Positions 6,115 through 14,504 of a stretch of 50,218 bases of DNA are shown piece after piece. A program made the position numbers and the translations under genes. Numbering within the stretch: position 1 is the first letter of the stretch; the number at the start of each line of letters is the position of its first letter. Source of the stretch: an uncultured Bacilli bacterium (GTDB lineage: Bacteria; Bacillota_I; Bacilli_A; RFN20; CAG-826); NCBI GenBank assembly GCA_944375905.1, contig CALWAS010000006.1, forward strand, positions 1 to 50,218, given 5' to 3'. The notes below the pieces were generated by a model. It made no database searches. It saw only the letters and a program-made list of their open reading frames with translations, and had not been told where the DNA came from.

Positions 6115-8889
6115 ATGCTTAAGAAAAATAGCGAAACGGAACTATCCGCCGCGTCTTCTGCCCACGACGGCAGCATGCTTAAACTAGTCGACATCAAGAA
6201 GGATTACAAAGTTGGCGGCGACGTTGGCTTTGTCCACGCCCTGAAAGGTCTCTCCATCGAGTTCAGGAGCAACGAATTCGTTGCCATACTCGGCCCTTCC
6301 GGATGCGGCAAGACGACTCTTCTCAACATCATCGGCGGCCTTGACCACTATACCTCTGGCGATCTTTTCATCGACGGAATATCGACCAAGGATTTTAAAG
6401 ACGGCGATTGGGACAATTACCGCAACCACCGGATTGGATTCGTTTTCCAAAGCTACAATCTCATTCCGCATCAGACCGTTCTCCAGAATGTCGAGTTGGC
6501 TTTGACGATTGGCGGGATGGGACGCGAAGAAAGGATCGCGAAAGCCAAGGCGGCTCTCGACGAGGTTGGGCTCAAAGGCGAATATGACAAGAAGCCGAAT
6601 CAGCTTTCGGGCGGCCAATGCCAAAGAGTAGCCATCGCCCGCGCCATCGTAAGCGATCCGGAAATCCTGCTTGCGGACGAGCCGACCGGGGCCCTCGATA
6701 CCGAGACTTCCATCCAGATCATGGACATCATCAAGGAGATCTCCAAAGACCGCCTCGTCATCATGGTTACCCATAATCCGGAACTCGCTGCGAAGTACTC
6801 AACGCGTACCGTAAGACTTCTCGACGGCCTCATCGTGAGCGACTCCAATCCATTTGGGAAGGAGGAAAAAGCCGAGAAGCGGGCAAAGGCACTTTCGAAC
6901 AAGAAAGCCAAGCTCTCTTTTTTGAGTGCGTTCCGGCTTTCGGCCCAAAACCTGAGGAGCAAAGCCAAGCGGACGTCTCTTGTGGCTGTTGCGGCTTCGA
7001 TTGGCATCATCGGCGTGAGCTCCGTTTTGGCAATCTCGAGCGGTGTCCAGAACTACATCCACGACATGGAAGCCGACATGCTTTCCGGCAATCCTCTCAC
7101 GATTCAGTCCGAAGGCATCGACTTGACCGGTCTAATGAACATCGCGAACAATCTCACCCAAGTCGGAGCGGTCGTCGAAGGGACCGAAAACGGCTACGTG
7201 AACGTAAACGAAACGATATCGGCCCTCGTCGATAGCGAAACGCACGAAGTCAACGAGTTCATGTTCAAGAACGAGATAACCCCAGAGTATCTCGACTACA
7301 TCGAAGCGCTCGACCCGGAGTTATACCGGGCTATCGTCTTCGATTATGGAATCGACGTTTCGCCAGCCATCTACGTTTCCTCCGGACTATCCGGTAATTC
7401 GCTAGACGGAGTTCCCTATTCGGATGAAGGAGAGGTCGCTTCCCTTTCTTTGATAAGAACCATTTACCAGGGAATCCTCGGAAAAACGGACCTAAGCGAG
7501 TATTCGAGTTACGTCGATGCCCTTCCGCGCCCCTTCTCTCTAATGCCAGATAGCGACGATCTCATTCTTTCCCAATATGACATCGTAAGCGACGAGGAAA
7601 CGAGCCACTTGCCGAAGGCTGCCAATGAAATCGCCATCGTCATCGGAAACGATTCGCTTAGCGATCTCACCTTGGCCGAGACGGGCTACCTAACCCAAGA
7701 CGAGTTCATGAACAATGTCTATCAGGCCATCGGAAGCGATCGTTACGACCCGAGTCTAGAAAAGAACCGCATTTCCTATGACGAATTGATGGGAAAGACC
7801 TTCTACTGGTATCCGAATGACGACATGTATTCAAACGGACTTGTCGCCGGAAGCGCTTCGTCTTGGCACTTCGACCCAGTCAAGAACGTGAATGACGAAA
7901 GCGAAGGAAAGCCGGTTGAATTGCGCGTAACCGCCATCCTTCAGAAGAAGGACGGAGTCAACTATGGCTGCCTTTCGAGCGGCTTCTACTATACCGAGGC
8001 GTTTGCCGAGGCATTCCGGGAGTCGTCGAAAGTTTCTCAAATTGTCGAATACCTCAAGGAGAACGGACTCGAGGGATTCGGCCTTCAGATGTACAGCCAG
8101 CCGCCGATCGACTATCGTTATGCCTTCACTTTCGAGGGAACGACTTATGCTGGCAAGGACGGAAGCGGTGAGACTGGATATCTTTCCGGCCCGTCCCAGT
8201 CTTCCCTTTTTGCCGGGGCCATGGGAATGGTCGGCGGCGCCTCGAGCTATGCCCTCGCCCAATTCTCGCTAGCCAATTTAGGAGGAAGCGAGATTCCTTC
8301 CACGATTTCCGTTTATCCGACGGACCTAAACGAGATGGATGCGATAAGGCATTATCTCTCGGCTTGGAACGAGGATGGGGACATCGTCGTGAACGGAGTG
8401 ACCTTAACCGCGGACGATCGCCCGGAAATTCGTTACACGGACACCCTCTCGGTCGTCCTTACCATGGTCAATTCCCTAATCGAGATCATAACGACGGCCC
8501 TCGTCATCTTCACTGGGCTTTCGCTCGTCGTTTCGACGGTCATGATTGCCGTCATAACCTATGTGTCGGTTATCGAGCGTGTCAAGGAGATCGGCGTTAT
8601 CCGCTCCCTTGGCGGCCGGAAGAAAGACGTCAGCCGCCTCTTCAATGCCGAGACGCTCATCATCGGCTTCTTTGCCGGGGCCTTCGGCATTCTCGTTACT
8701 TACGTTCTCGAGATAATCTGCAACGTCATCGTCGGGTCGCTCAGCGGCATTTACACGATTGCTGCCCTCCCGTGGTACACGGCCGTCATCATGATCGCCG
8801 TTTCGATGCTCCTTACCTTGGTATCCGGTCTCGTTCCGGCTTCGCTCGCCGCGAAGAAAGATCCGGTCGAGGCGCTTAGAAGCGAATAA
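6115..8889 (+). CDS. fused ABC exporter: ATPase plus MacB/FtsX-like permease with large ectodomain
   Basis: A 924-residue single-chain ABC transporter. The N-terminal ATPase (about 22-245) has Walker A GPSGCGKTT (60-68), signature LSGGQ (164-168), Walker B ILLADEP and the switch His in VTH. The LolD/MacB-type sequence is followed by one membrane segment (about 287-308), then roughly 470 extracytoplasmic residues, then three C-terminal membrane helices with the FtsX motif (KEIGVIRSLGGRKKDV). This 1+3 topology is that of MacB-like mechanotransmission proteins. The ectodomain is much longer than in MacB and has no domain I recognise. With MarR upstream, a role in peptide or drug export or envelope stress is likely. 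Start ATG 6115 has GGGGAGGG upstream; a second start at 6175 is possible. Confidence 0.88.
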   Translation: MLKKNSETELSAASSAHDGSMLKLVDIKKDYKVGGDVGFVHALKGLSIEFRSNEFVAILGPSGCGKTTLLNIIGGLDHYTSGDLFIDGISTKDFKDGDWDNYRNHRIGFVFQSYNLIPHQTVLQNVELALTIGGMGREERIAKAKAALDEVGLKGEYDKKPNQLSGGQCQRVAIARAIVSDPEILLADEPTGALDTETSIQIMDIIKEISKDRLVIMVTHNPELAAKYSTRTVRLLDGLIVSDSNPFGKEEKAEKRAKALSNKKAKLSFLSAFRLSAQNLRSKAKRTSLVAVAASIGIIGVSSVLAISSGVQNYIHDMEADMLSGNPLTIQSEGIDLTGLMNIANNLTQVGAVVEGTENGYVNVNETISALVDSETHEVNEFMFKNEITPEYLDYIEALDPELYRAIVFDYGIDVSPAIYVSSGLSGNSLDGVPYSDEGEVASLSLIRTIYQGILGKTDLSEYSSYVDALPRPFSLMPDSDDLILSQYDIVSDEETSHLPKAANEIAIVIGNDSLSDLTLAETGYLTQDEFMNNVYQAIGSDRYDPSLEKNRISYDELMGKTFYWYPNDDMYSNGLVAGSASSWHFDPVKNVNDESEGKPVELRVTAILQKKDGVNYGCLSSGFYYTEAFAEAFRESSKVSQIVEYLKENGLEGFGLQMYSQPPIDYRYAFTFEGTTYAGKDGSGETGYLSGPSQSSLFAGAMGMVGGASSYALAQFSLANLGGSEIPSTISVYPTDLNEMDAIRHYLSAWNEDGDIVVNGVTLTADDRPEIRYTDTLSVVLTMVNSLIEIITTALVIFTGLSLVVSTVMIAVITYVSVIERVKEIGVIRSLGGRKKDVSRLFNAETLIIGFFAGAFGILVTYVLEIICNVIVGSLSGIYTIAALPWYTAVIMIAVSMLLTLVSGLVPASLAAKKDPVEALRSE

Positions 8890-8909
8890 ACCGATTCTTC
8901 AAAGAAAAT

Positions 8910-8938
8910 GGCGCTGGGCCTCGTCCAGCGCCTTTTTT
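8910..8938 (+). terminator. rho-independent terminator after the ABC exporter
   Basis: GGCGCTGG (8910-8917) and CCAGCGCC (8925-8932) form a perfect 8-bp stem with a 7-base loop, followed by six T. Confidence 0.9.
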
Positions 8939-8943
8939 CGGAC

Positions 8944-8969
8944 GAAATGCCGCTCACGGTTGTCTATAT
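8944..8969 (+). promoter_or_regulatory. ECF-type promoter motif shared with 31981-32006
   Basis: GAAAT, 12 bases, then TGTCTATAT. The other ECF gene has GAAAC, 12 bases, then TGTCTATAT at the same relative place. In the spacer the G and CG just after the -35-like block are also kept. GAAAC-like -35 and GTC-type -10 elements are typical of ECF sigma factors, so this is probably an autoregulated promoter. Both sites are followed by AGGGCA-R-AATGG at the start codon. Confidence 0.6.
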
Positions 8970-8984
8970 AAGCGGAAGGGCAGA

Positions 8985-9515
8985 ATGGGAATCAAAATCG
9001 ATAACGAGCTGGCGTCCCGTTTCCTAAAGGGCGATCGGGGAGCGGTGGGGGAAGTTTACCTGCTTACCTATCGTTTTCTCTATTTCGTTTCCGCATCCAT
9101 CCTCTCAAACGAAGAAGACGCCTTCGACGTCGTCCACGAGCTCTTCCTAAAATGCCTATCCGGCTTCTCTCTTTCCAAAAAGGAAAGCCTCGTGGCCTAT
9201 CTTTCGAAAACCGCGAGAAACCTCTCTTTGAACCTCCTTAGGAAGAGGAAGATGGAAGTAGAAGCCGATCCGTTCCTCGATATTCCTTGGAACGAGGAAC
9301 CGACCCCCTATCTAAACGCCGTTTTGCCGGGATTGAGTCGCAAGGAGGCAATCGTCCTGGCCCTTCACCTCTATTTCGGCTACTCGTTCCGGGAGATCTC
9401 CGATTTTTCTTCCCTTCCCCGTTCTTCCCTGAACGACATTTACCGTTCGGCCTTGGCGAAGGCCCGAGCGAGATTGGAGAAAGAACATGAAAATGCAAAT
9501 CAAAAAGGAAATTGA
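8985..9515 (+). CDS. ECF-type RNA polymerase sigma factor
   Basis: A 176-residue sigma-70 family protein of ECF size. Region 2 is seen as ASRFLKGDRGAVGEVYLLTY through NEEDAFDVVHELFLKCL, with the aromatic/acidic core-binding and -10 region. Region 4 is the C-terminal LSRKEAIVLALHLYFGYSFREIS followed by a SLPRSSLNDIYRSALAKARARL helix-turn-helix. No extra domain is present. A shared ECF-like promoter motif lies just upstream. The next gene starts 29 bases before this one ends and encodes a membrane-anchored protein with a cytoplasmic stub, the expected position of an anti-sigma factor. The same arrangement recurs at 32021-34818. Confidence 0.88.
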   Translation: MGIKIDNELASRFLKGDRGAVGEVYLLTYRFLYFVSASILSNEEDAFDVVHELFLKCLSGFSLSKKESLVAYLSKTARNLSLNLLRKRKMEVEADPFLDIPWNEEPTPYLNAVLPGLSRKEAIVLALHLYFGYSFREISDFSSLPRSSLNDIYRSALAKARARLEKEHENANQKGN

Positions 9516-10962
9516 GGAAAAAATCGCCGGCAATACGCCTGTCGATTCAATGTTTTCGTCCCTTGCTCCGGCGAAAAGGCCGGGGAAAAAGCATCTTCCG
9601 CTTTACCTAGGATTGGGAACTGGGGCCCTTTCCGTCGCCATTGTCGTTTCGCTTGCCGCATCCCTTTTGCCTTCCCCCCGTCTTCCCTTCCATAGCGATG
9701 CCCAATTGACCTTTCCCGTTCGGCGGGAGCGGGATGGCGAGGTCTCGTTTAGAAGCGCGGAAATCTACTTGAGCTTCGTGAATGAATTCGCGCCGGCGGT
9801 GTTCTCTTCCCTTCCCGGGGAAAATTCCGTCGCCCTGTCCTTCCCCGACCTTTTCCTTTCCCTTGCCCTAGTTGCCTTCGTCTCGGACGAGAGCTATTAC
9901 GAGCCGTTCCTTTCCTATGTAGGCGCATCGTCCCTCGAGGAACTCTCGACCGCCGCCTATGAGATTTCCGGTGCCCTTGCCAGCCTTGCCGGGGACGAAG
10001 ACGACCCCTATGGAGGCTTCGTCGTCTCAAGTCTTTTCGTCGATCCCGACGTCTATTCATTGAAGGGAGAAGAAGAGCTTTCATCTCTTTACCGGGATTT
10101 GGAACGCGATTACCTGGCCAGCGTCTTTTTGACTCGGCCATCGAGCGAGCTTCTCAATTCCTACGTTGAATCGATTGCCCCGCCCGGCCTTTCCCTTCCC
10201 CCAAAGGCAAAAATCCGCGAGGATGTCGATGTGCTCGCCTCTTCGCTTTTCCTCGCCTACTATCGCTTTTCTCCAGGCGAGGCGGGGAGATACAAGAACT
10301 TCTACGATGGCGGGTACCGCTTTTCCTACCATCAAAGCGCCGCTCTTTCCTATGAAGTTCCCTATGTCCCGTTTCATAACTCGAACGGCCCTATTCTCGT
10401 TTCGAAGGAAGAAGCGGCCTCATGTTTCGAAGGGGCCAGCATCAATGTTGGGGGCGACGTGGCCATTTCCTTTTTCTTGCCGGAGGCCGGAATCATGCCG
10501 GACGAGATCATCGCGGACGTAGTGAAGGGAAACTATGAAAAGCGGGCGAGCGGCCACTACATGGAGCCCGGCAGCGACTATGAATGGGGCTACGACCTCC
10601 GCGCTTACTTTCCCTACTTCAAAACCCAAAGCAATGTCGATCTAATGCCGGCTTTGGGAAAAGAGCTGCCTAGTTTCCTTCAAAAAGGCTTAATCGGCCG
10701 ATTGCTTGATGAGCATTCGGCTTCCTCCCGCATCGTGGAGAGCCGCCAGCTTTCAAACGTGAGCTTTGATTACAACGGGCTCGCGATCGCATCGCTTACC
10801 TATCATGGGGGCGCTACCGAGTCGGCCCCTAGCCCGTATAGGAAGGAAATCTATTTCGACCGTCCGTTCGCATACATTTCGAATCAGACGCTTAACGTTG
10901 GCGGCGAATGGCTCTCCCTTCCCATTTTGTGCGGTTATGTCGTCGAGACAAATTACCTCTAG
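9487..10962 (+). CDS. one-TM exported protein, candidate anti-sigma partner of the ECF factor
   Basis: A 491-residue protein with about 37 basic cytoplasmic residues, one membrane segment (about 38-60) and about 430 outside residues. There is no lipobox and no zinc-finger (HxxxCxxC) anti-sigma motif. I do not recognise the ectodomain; it is rich in Ser, Tyr and acidic residues. The reading frame overlaps the sigma gene by 29 bases, so translation is tightly coupled. By position and topology it is likely the membrane sensor that holds the sigma factor, with the short N-terminal stub as binding segment. That role is inference. The last residues look like an ordinary end of a beta-rich domain. 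Confidence 0.6.
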   Translation: MKMQIKKEIEEKIAGNTPVDSMFSSLAPAKRPGKKHLPLYLGLGTGALSVAIVVSLAASLLPSPRLPFHSDAQLTFPVRRERDGEVSFRSAEIYLSFVNEFAPAVFSSLPGENSVALSFPDLFLSLALVAFVSDESYYEPFLSYVGASSLEELSTAAYEISGALASLAGDEDDPYGGFVVSSLFVDPDVYSLKGEEELSSLYRDLERDYLASVFLTRPSSELLNSYVESIAPPGLSLPPKAKIREDVDVLASSLFLAYYRFSPGEAGRYKNFYDGGYRFSYHQSAALSYEVPYVPFHNSNGPILVSKEEAASCFEGASINVGGDVAISFFLPEAGIMPDEIIADVVKGNYEKRASGHYMEPGSDYEWGYDLRAYFPYFKTQSNVDLMPALGKELPSFLQKGLIGRLLDEHSASSRIVESRQLSNVSFDYNGLAIASLTYHGGATESAPSPYRKEIYFDRPFAYISNQTLNVGGEWLSLPILCGYVVETNYL

Positions 10963-11441
10963 TCGCTAGGCGAGCGAACGAAGGAACTGCGACGCTGCGA
11001 AACCGCGTCGATGAAAAGAGATTCTTTCACGCGCCATTGCCGTTTTGAGGACAACCATCCTCCGATTGAGAAGCTAAATCGATCAATCAAGAGACATTTA
11101 CTAGTTTAGTGATACAGGACCATGGCTTCCGAGAGCCATTTTGGCACCCGGTCTATGTAAATTTTTCGCTATCCATCCATCACAATCGTCGCTTATGGGA
11201 ATAAATGCAATTCGTTTTCGTCTTCGGCCGGCTTCTAGCCAAAGCCGCCGTTGCCTCCCGTTTCTTTTCATCATTAGATTTTGAATGTCATATATGTTAC
11301 CGAGCGACTGCAAATTTTAGTGTCACCTTTGAGACTAAATATAGAAAATATCGGATGAATTATCGTTTGGCTTGCAAATCTTTTGTTGTGTTTCACCTAT
11401 AAACAACCTATCGTTAAGAAAGAAAGAGAAAAGCAAAACAA
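10963..11441. other. 480-base AT-richer noncoding region before the TetR gene
   Basis: No coding region with a plausible start, codon use or similarity is visible on either strand. Base composition is lower in GC than the flanks. The only structured element found is the inverted repeat at 11316-11339. A decayed gene or long 5' leader cannot be excluded. Confidence 0.5.
11316..11339. promoter_or_regulatory. inverted repeat, candidate TetR operator
   Basis: TTTAGTGTC, six bases, then GAGACTAAA: 8 of 9 positions are complementary. It lies about 100 bases upstream of the TetR gene in an otherwise unstructured region, fitting an autoregulatory operator. This is inferred from symmetry and position only. 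Confidence 0.4.
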
Positions 11442-11999
11442 ATGTTCAATTCTTCGCGTAACGCCAGAGTTCGTCGTTCGCTCGATCGCACGGCTGCCGC
11501 CTTTTTGACCCTCCTTCATGACGAGCCGTATGTGAAAATCACCGTTTCCGAGCTTTCGAGCCTGGCTGGAATAACGCGGAAAACCTATTATCGAAACTTC
11601 CTTTCGATGGACGACGTTGTCGACTATGTCGTATACAAAGCCATTCGCGACGGCCTTCGCACTTCCTCGTGCACGTCGCTCCCGGAGTACTTGAACCGCT
11701 TTTTCTCCTTCTGCTACGAAAATCGCGAAACCTTCACCCTCCTATATGAGCGGGGCCTCTTCGGCAATCTCTCGGCCGGGCTCGGCCGCTACCTATCGCG
11801 CAGCGCCTTCATTGACAAGAATCTATCGAATTCGGGGTTGACCCAACCGGAAGTCGAGCTTTTCTGGAACGCTCTTTTCGGCGGCGAGGTGAGTCTTCTG
11901 CATTATTGGATGGGAGAGAACTGGCGCCTTGCGCCGGCCGAAATGGCCTCAACCCTTGAAAAGGGCTTCAAGAACATTCTCAAGGCAAAGATTTGGTAA
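11442..11999 (+). CDS. TetR/AcrR-family transcriptional regulator
   Basis: A 185-residue TetR-type protein. The N-terminal helix-turn-helix is VTVSEL-like: ITVSELSSLAGITRKTYYRNFLSMDDVVDYVV contains the family's characteristic T-x-x-Y-Y/F-x-x-F segment. The C-terminal helical ligand domain is of the DhaS-like/TetR_C_33 kind. No dedicated target gene is adjacent in the same direction; a terminator follows, then a sirtuin. A long, AT-richer 5' region with an inverted repeat suggests autoregulation. The ligand is unknown. Confidence 0.85.
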   Translation: MFNSSRNARVRRSLDRTAAAFLTLLHDEPYVKITVSELSSLAGITRKTYYRNFLSMDDVVDYVVYKAIRDGLRTSSCTSLPEYLNRFFSFCYENRETFTLLYERGLFGNLSAGLGRYLSRSAFIDKNLSNSGLTQPEVELFWNALFGGEVSLLHYWMGENWRLAPAEMASTLEKGFKNILKAKIW

Positions 12000-12016
12000 C
12001 TCATCGTTGAATGGAA

Positions 12017-12038
12017 GGGCAGCCCCGGCTGCCCTTTT
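12017..12038 (+). terminator. rho-independent terminator after the TetR gene
   Basis: GGGCAGCC (12017-12024) and GGCTGCCC (12027-12034) form a perfect stem around two bases, followed by TTTT and a further T-rich run. Confidence 0.85.
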
Positions 12039-12067
12039 GCTTTTTCGCGATGCTAGAATTCTGCTCG

Positions 12068-12793
12068 ATGGAAATCTCTTCTCTTGTGACGAGCCTAAGA
12101 AACACGATGTCCTCGCATCCAAGGACGGCCTTCTTGACCGGAGCCGGCATCTCGACGGCATCGGGAATCCCCGATTTTCGAGGCAAGGAAGGAATCGCCT
12201 ACGCCAGCCGGCATTACGGCATGCGTTACGAGTCTCTCATTTCCCACTCTACTTTGATGAGCAAGCCCGAGGTCTTTTACGATTTCTACTGGTCCCGGAT
12301 GGTCTATCCAAACGCAAAGCCGAACGCCGCTCATCTAGCGATTGCCGCCTATCGAGGAGAGAATGCCGTGCTTACCCAAAACATCGACGGCCTCCATCAA
12401 AAGGCCGGGAGCAAGAATGTGATTGAGCTTCACGGCACGACGGCGAAGTATTCCTGCCTTTCCTGCGGGCGCTCTTACTCGCTTTCGGAAATACGTCATG
12501 ATGGAGTTCCGCATTGCCCGAGTTGCGGCGGGGTACTCCGCCCCGACGTCGTCCTTTATGAGGAGCCTCTCGACTATTCCGCTCTCGAAGCGGCCCGGGA
12601 CATCATTTCCTCGGCCGAGGTTCTCATCGTCGTCGGAACCAGTCTCAATGTTTATCCGGCCGCCGGGCTAATCTATGAGTTCCGAGGCCGGACCAAGGCC
12701 ATCGTCAATCTGGAGGCGACGCCGCTCGATTCCTATTTCGATTTGGCCATCCATGGTCCGGCCGAGGAAATCCTTCCGGAGGTTCTAGGATGA
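12068..12793 (+). CDS. Sir2-family NAD-dependent protein deacylase (sirtuin)
   Basis: A 241-residue sirtuin. Visible are the NAD-binding GAGIS and GIPDFRG motifs, TQNIDGLH, the catalytic His in ELHGT, the zinc ligands CLSCG and CPSCGG, and the C-terminal GTSLNVYPAAGLI segment. It removes acyl groups from lysines using NAD. ATG 12068 (MEISSL) is the best start; the frame runs further upstream but only through the TetR terminator. There is no Shine-Dalgarno; an extended -10 (TGC-TAGAAT, 12051-12059) lies eight bases before the ATG, suggesting a nearly leaderless message. It overlaps the next gene by four bases. Confidence 0.92.
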   Translation: MEISSLVTSLRNTMSSHPRTAFLTGAGISTASGIPDFRGKEGIAYASRHYGMRYESLISHSTLMSKPEVFYDFYWSRMVYPNAKPNAAHLAIAAYRGENAVLTQNIDGLHQKAGSKNVIELHGTTAKYSCLSCGRSYSLSEIRHDGVPHCPSCGGVLRPDVVLYEEPLDYSALEAARDIISSAEVLIVVGTSLNVYPAAGLIYEFRGRTKAIVNLEATPLDSYFDLAIHGPAEEILPEVLG

Positions 12794-13425
12794 AATATCA
12801 TTTTATCCGCCATTTGGTTACCATCACCAAGCACCGGAATCAGGTTATCCGAAACGGCTGGCATTGCGGGATTTTCTGGCATTGCCTGAGACACGATCTA
12901 ACTAAGTACGGCCCGACTGAATTCATAACGAGCGCCAAGTACTATGCCGGAAGCCATTCGCCGGTAGACGAGGAGCGGAGGAGCAATTTTTATTTTTCGA
13001 AGGTTTGCCAGCACCACACGAAAAGGAACAAGCATCACTGGGAGTACTGGACTGATTTCTATTTTGGCAGGGTCATCGCCAAGCAAATGCCTTATGTTTA
13101 TGCGGTTGAATATGTCTGTGACATGCTTTCGGCATCCAAGACATACGATCCCAGGCACTTCTCTGGCGAAACGACCCTGAATTACTTTTTGGCGCGGAAA
13201 GAACGCTACTACATGTCTCCGGCCACTAAGGAATTCGTGGAATGGTGCCTAACCCGTTATAGAGACCTTGGCTTCGCCGGACTCAAGAAAAAAGACACGA
13301 AGAGGAAATACGAGGAGGTATCCGGAAAGTACCCACCGGTGGCCATTTTCGAAAATTCGTGCGCTAGCGGCGAATTGCCCCCTCTCAAGCAAGGGTCTAT
13401 AATCGCCCGGTCAAAGGAAAAATAG
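12790..13425 (+). CDS. DUF5662 family protein
   Basis: A 211-residue protein resembling the DUF5662 family, in which conserved His and Asp residues suggest a metal-dependent helical fold. The segment LRHDLTKYGPTEFI is the usual signature (H-D-x-x-K-Y). Also seen are CQHHTKRNKHHWEYW and YAVEYVCDMLSASKTYD. It may be distantly HD-like, but no enzymatic role is established. No signal or membrane segment is present. It overlaps the sirtuin by four bases and touches the potassium-transport genes, so all may share a transcript. Confidence 0.7.
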   Translation: MKYHFIRHLVTITKHRNQVIRNGWHCGIFWHCLRHDLTKYGPTEFITSAKYYAGSHSPVDEERRSNFYFSKVCQHHTKRNKHHWEYWTDFYFGRVIAKQMPYVYAVEYVCDMLSASKTYDPRHFSGETTLNYFLARKERYYMSPATKEFVEWCLTRYRDLGFAGLKKKDTKRKYEEVSGKYPPVAIFENSCASGELPPLKQGSIIARSKEK

Positions 13426-13842
13426 ATGAAGAACAAAACGGTGATCCTTGGCTGCGGCCGACTCGGGGCCTCTCTCGCCTCCTATGCCGCGAACAAAGGA
13501 CTCAATGTAATTGTCGTCGATTCCTCGAAGGATAGCTTCGATCGCCTCGAAGAGCCCTTCAGCGGCTTTACGGTCACTGGCGACGCGACCGATACCAACT
13601 TGCTTGAGAAGGAAGCCTACATCCAGACGGCCCAGGAGGTCATCGTCACGACCGGGAACGACAACGTGAACCTCTATCTCGCCCACCTTTGCTCGCTCGT
13701 CTACAAAGTGCCTCGCATCATCGTCCGCTTCGACGACCCGAAATACGAAATCCTCATAAAGGACCTCGAAGGGGTGAGCGCCGTTTATCCATTCCAGCTT
13801 TCATACGAGAGCATCGTCAAGCTCGGGGAGGCAGAGGAATGA
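13426..13842 (+). CDS. TrkA/KtrA-like RCK N-terminal protein (first of two)
   Basis: A 138-residue protein consisting of one RCK_N Rossmann domain. GCGRLGASLASYAANKG is the nucleotide-binding glycine motif, followed by VIVVDSSKDSF with the acidic end of the second strand and VTGDATD. It lacks an RCK_C domain. It directly abuts DUF5662 and overlaps the second RCK gene by four bases. The gene pair followed by a TrkH-type channel forms a K+ uptake system in which the RCK ring gates transport in response to nucleotides. One split pair here replaces a usual single two-domain or four-domain TrkA. Confidence 0.85.
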   Translation: MKNKTVILGCGRLGASLASYAANKGLNVIVVDSSKDSFDRLEEPFSGFTVTGDATDTNLLEKEAYIQTAQEVIVTTGNDNVNLYLAHLCSLVYKVPRIIVRFDDPKYEILIKDLEGVSAVYPFQLSYESIVKLGEAEE

Positions 13843-14501
13843 GAATAGCCATTGCCAACGGGACTTTCCAAGCGGCCTACCTCTTCGACATCTTCAAGAA
13901 AGCCGGTCACCGCGTCATCCTCATCAACTCGTCCAGGGACGATGCCAATTACCTCTTGCGGACCAAACACGCGAAGGTGTTCGTCGGGAATCCGTGGAGT
14001 CGGCACGTCCTTGAGGACGCCGGGGTTGCGAGCGCCGACCTGTTCATTTCGCTCTGCGACGAGGATACCGACAATTTCGCTTCTTGCCTCGTTGCCAAGA
14101 AAGTCTTCGGCGTTAGGCGGGTCATTTCCCTCGTGAAAAACCCGCAAAGCGTCGAAATCTTCCGCAAACTCGGCATCGATAGTGCCATTTCTTCTACGTA
14201 TCTCGTCGGTCAGTCGATCATGAACGAGTCCTCCGTCGAATCGATCATCAAGACCCTTAGCCTCGAAAACGACAAGATCGTTCTCCTCGAGGCGACGATC
14301 CTTCCGCGTCAAAAGATCGCCCACAAGAAGATCATGGACATCTCATTCCCGAAGTTCGCGGCCATCGCGGCCATCTATCGGAACTATTCGGTCATCATCC
14401 CGAACGGACAGGTCGAGCTTTATCCGAAAGACAAGCTGCTCATCGTCTGCGGGAAGGAAGACGAGGAAAAAGTGCTTGCCTATGTCCGCGACGAGGCCTG
14501 A
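13839..14501 (+). CDS. TrkA/KtrA-like RCK protein with RCK_C domain (second of two)
   Basis: A 220-residue protein with an RCK_N fold (about 1-130) and a C-terminal RCK_C domain (about 140-218; KIAHKKIMDISFPKFAAIAAIYRN then LYPKDKLLIVCG). The glycine-rich loop is degenerate: MRIAIANGTFQAAYLFDIF lacks G-x-G-x-x-G, so it may not bind nucleotide by itself and may rely on the partner protein. ATG 13839 overlaps the previous stop (ATGA). It precedes the membrane subunit by three bases. Confidence 0.82.
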   Translation: MRIAIANGTFQAAYLFDIFKKAGHRVILINSSRDDANYLLRTKHAKVFVGNPWSRHVLEDAGVASADLFISLCDEDTDNFASCLVAKKVFGVRRVISLVKNPQSVEIFRKLGIDSAISSTYLVGQSIMNESSVESIIKTLSLENDKIVLLEATILPRQKIAHKKIMDISFPKFAAIAAIYRNYSVIIPNGQVELYPKDKLLIVCGKEDEEKVLAYVRDEA

Positions 14502-14504
14502 GTT

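Noticed and set aside
9487-10962. Classical zinc-binding anti-sigma factor
   Set aside because: No HxxxCxxC motif in the cytoplasmic stub; only the position and topology fit an anti-sigma role.
11205-11402. Short open frame in the region before the TetR gene
   Set aside because: No ribosome site, no similarity and low-quality composition; treated as noncoding.
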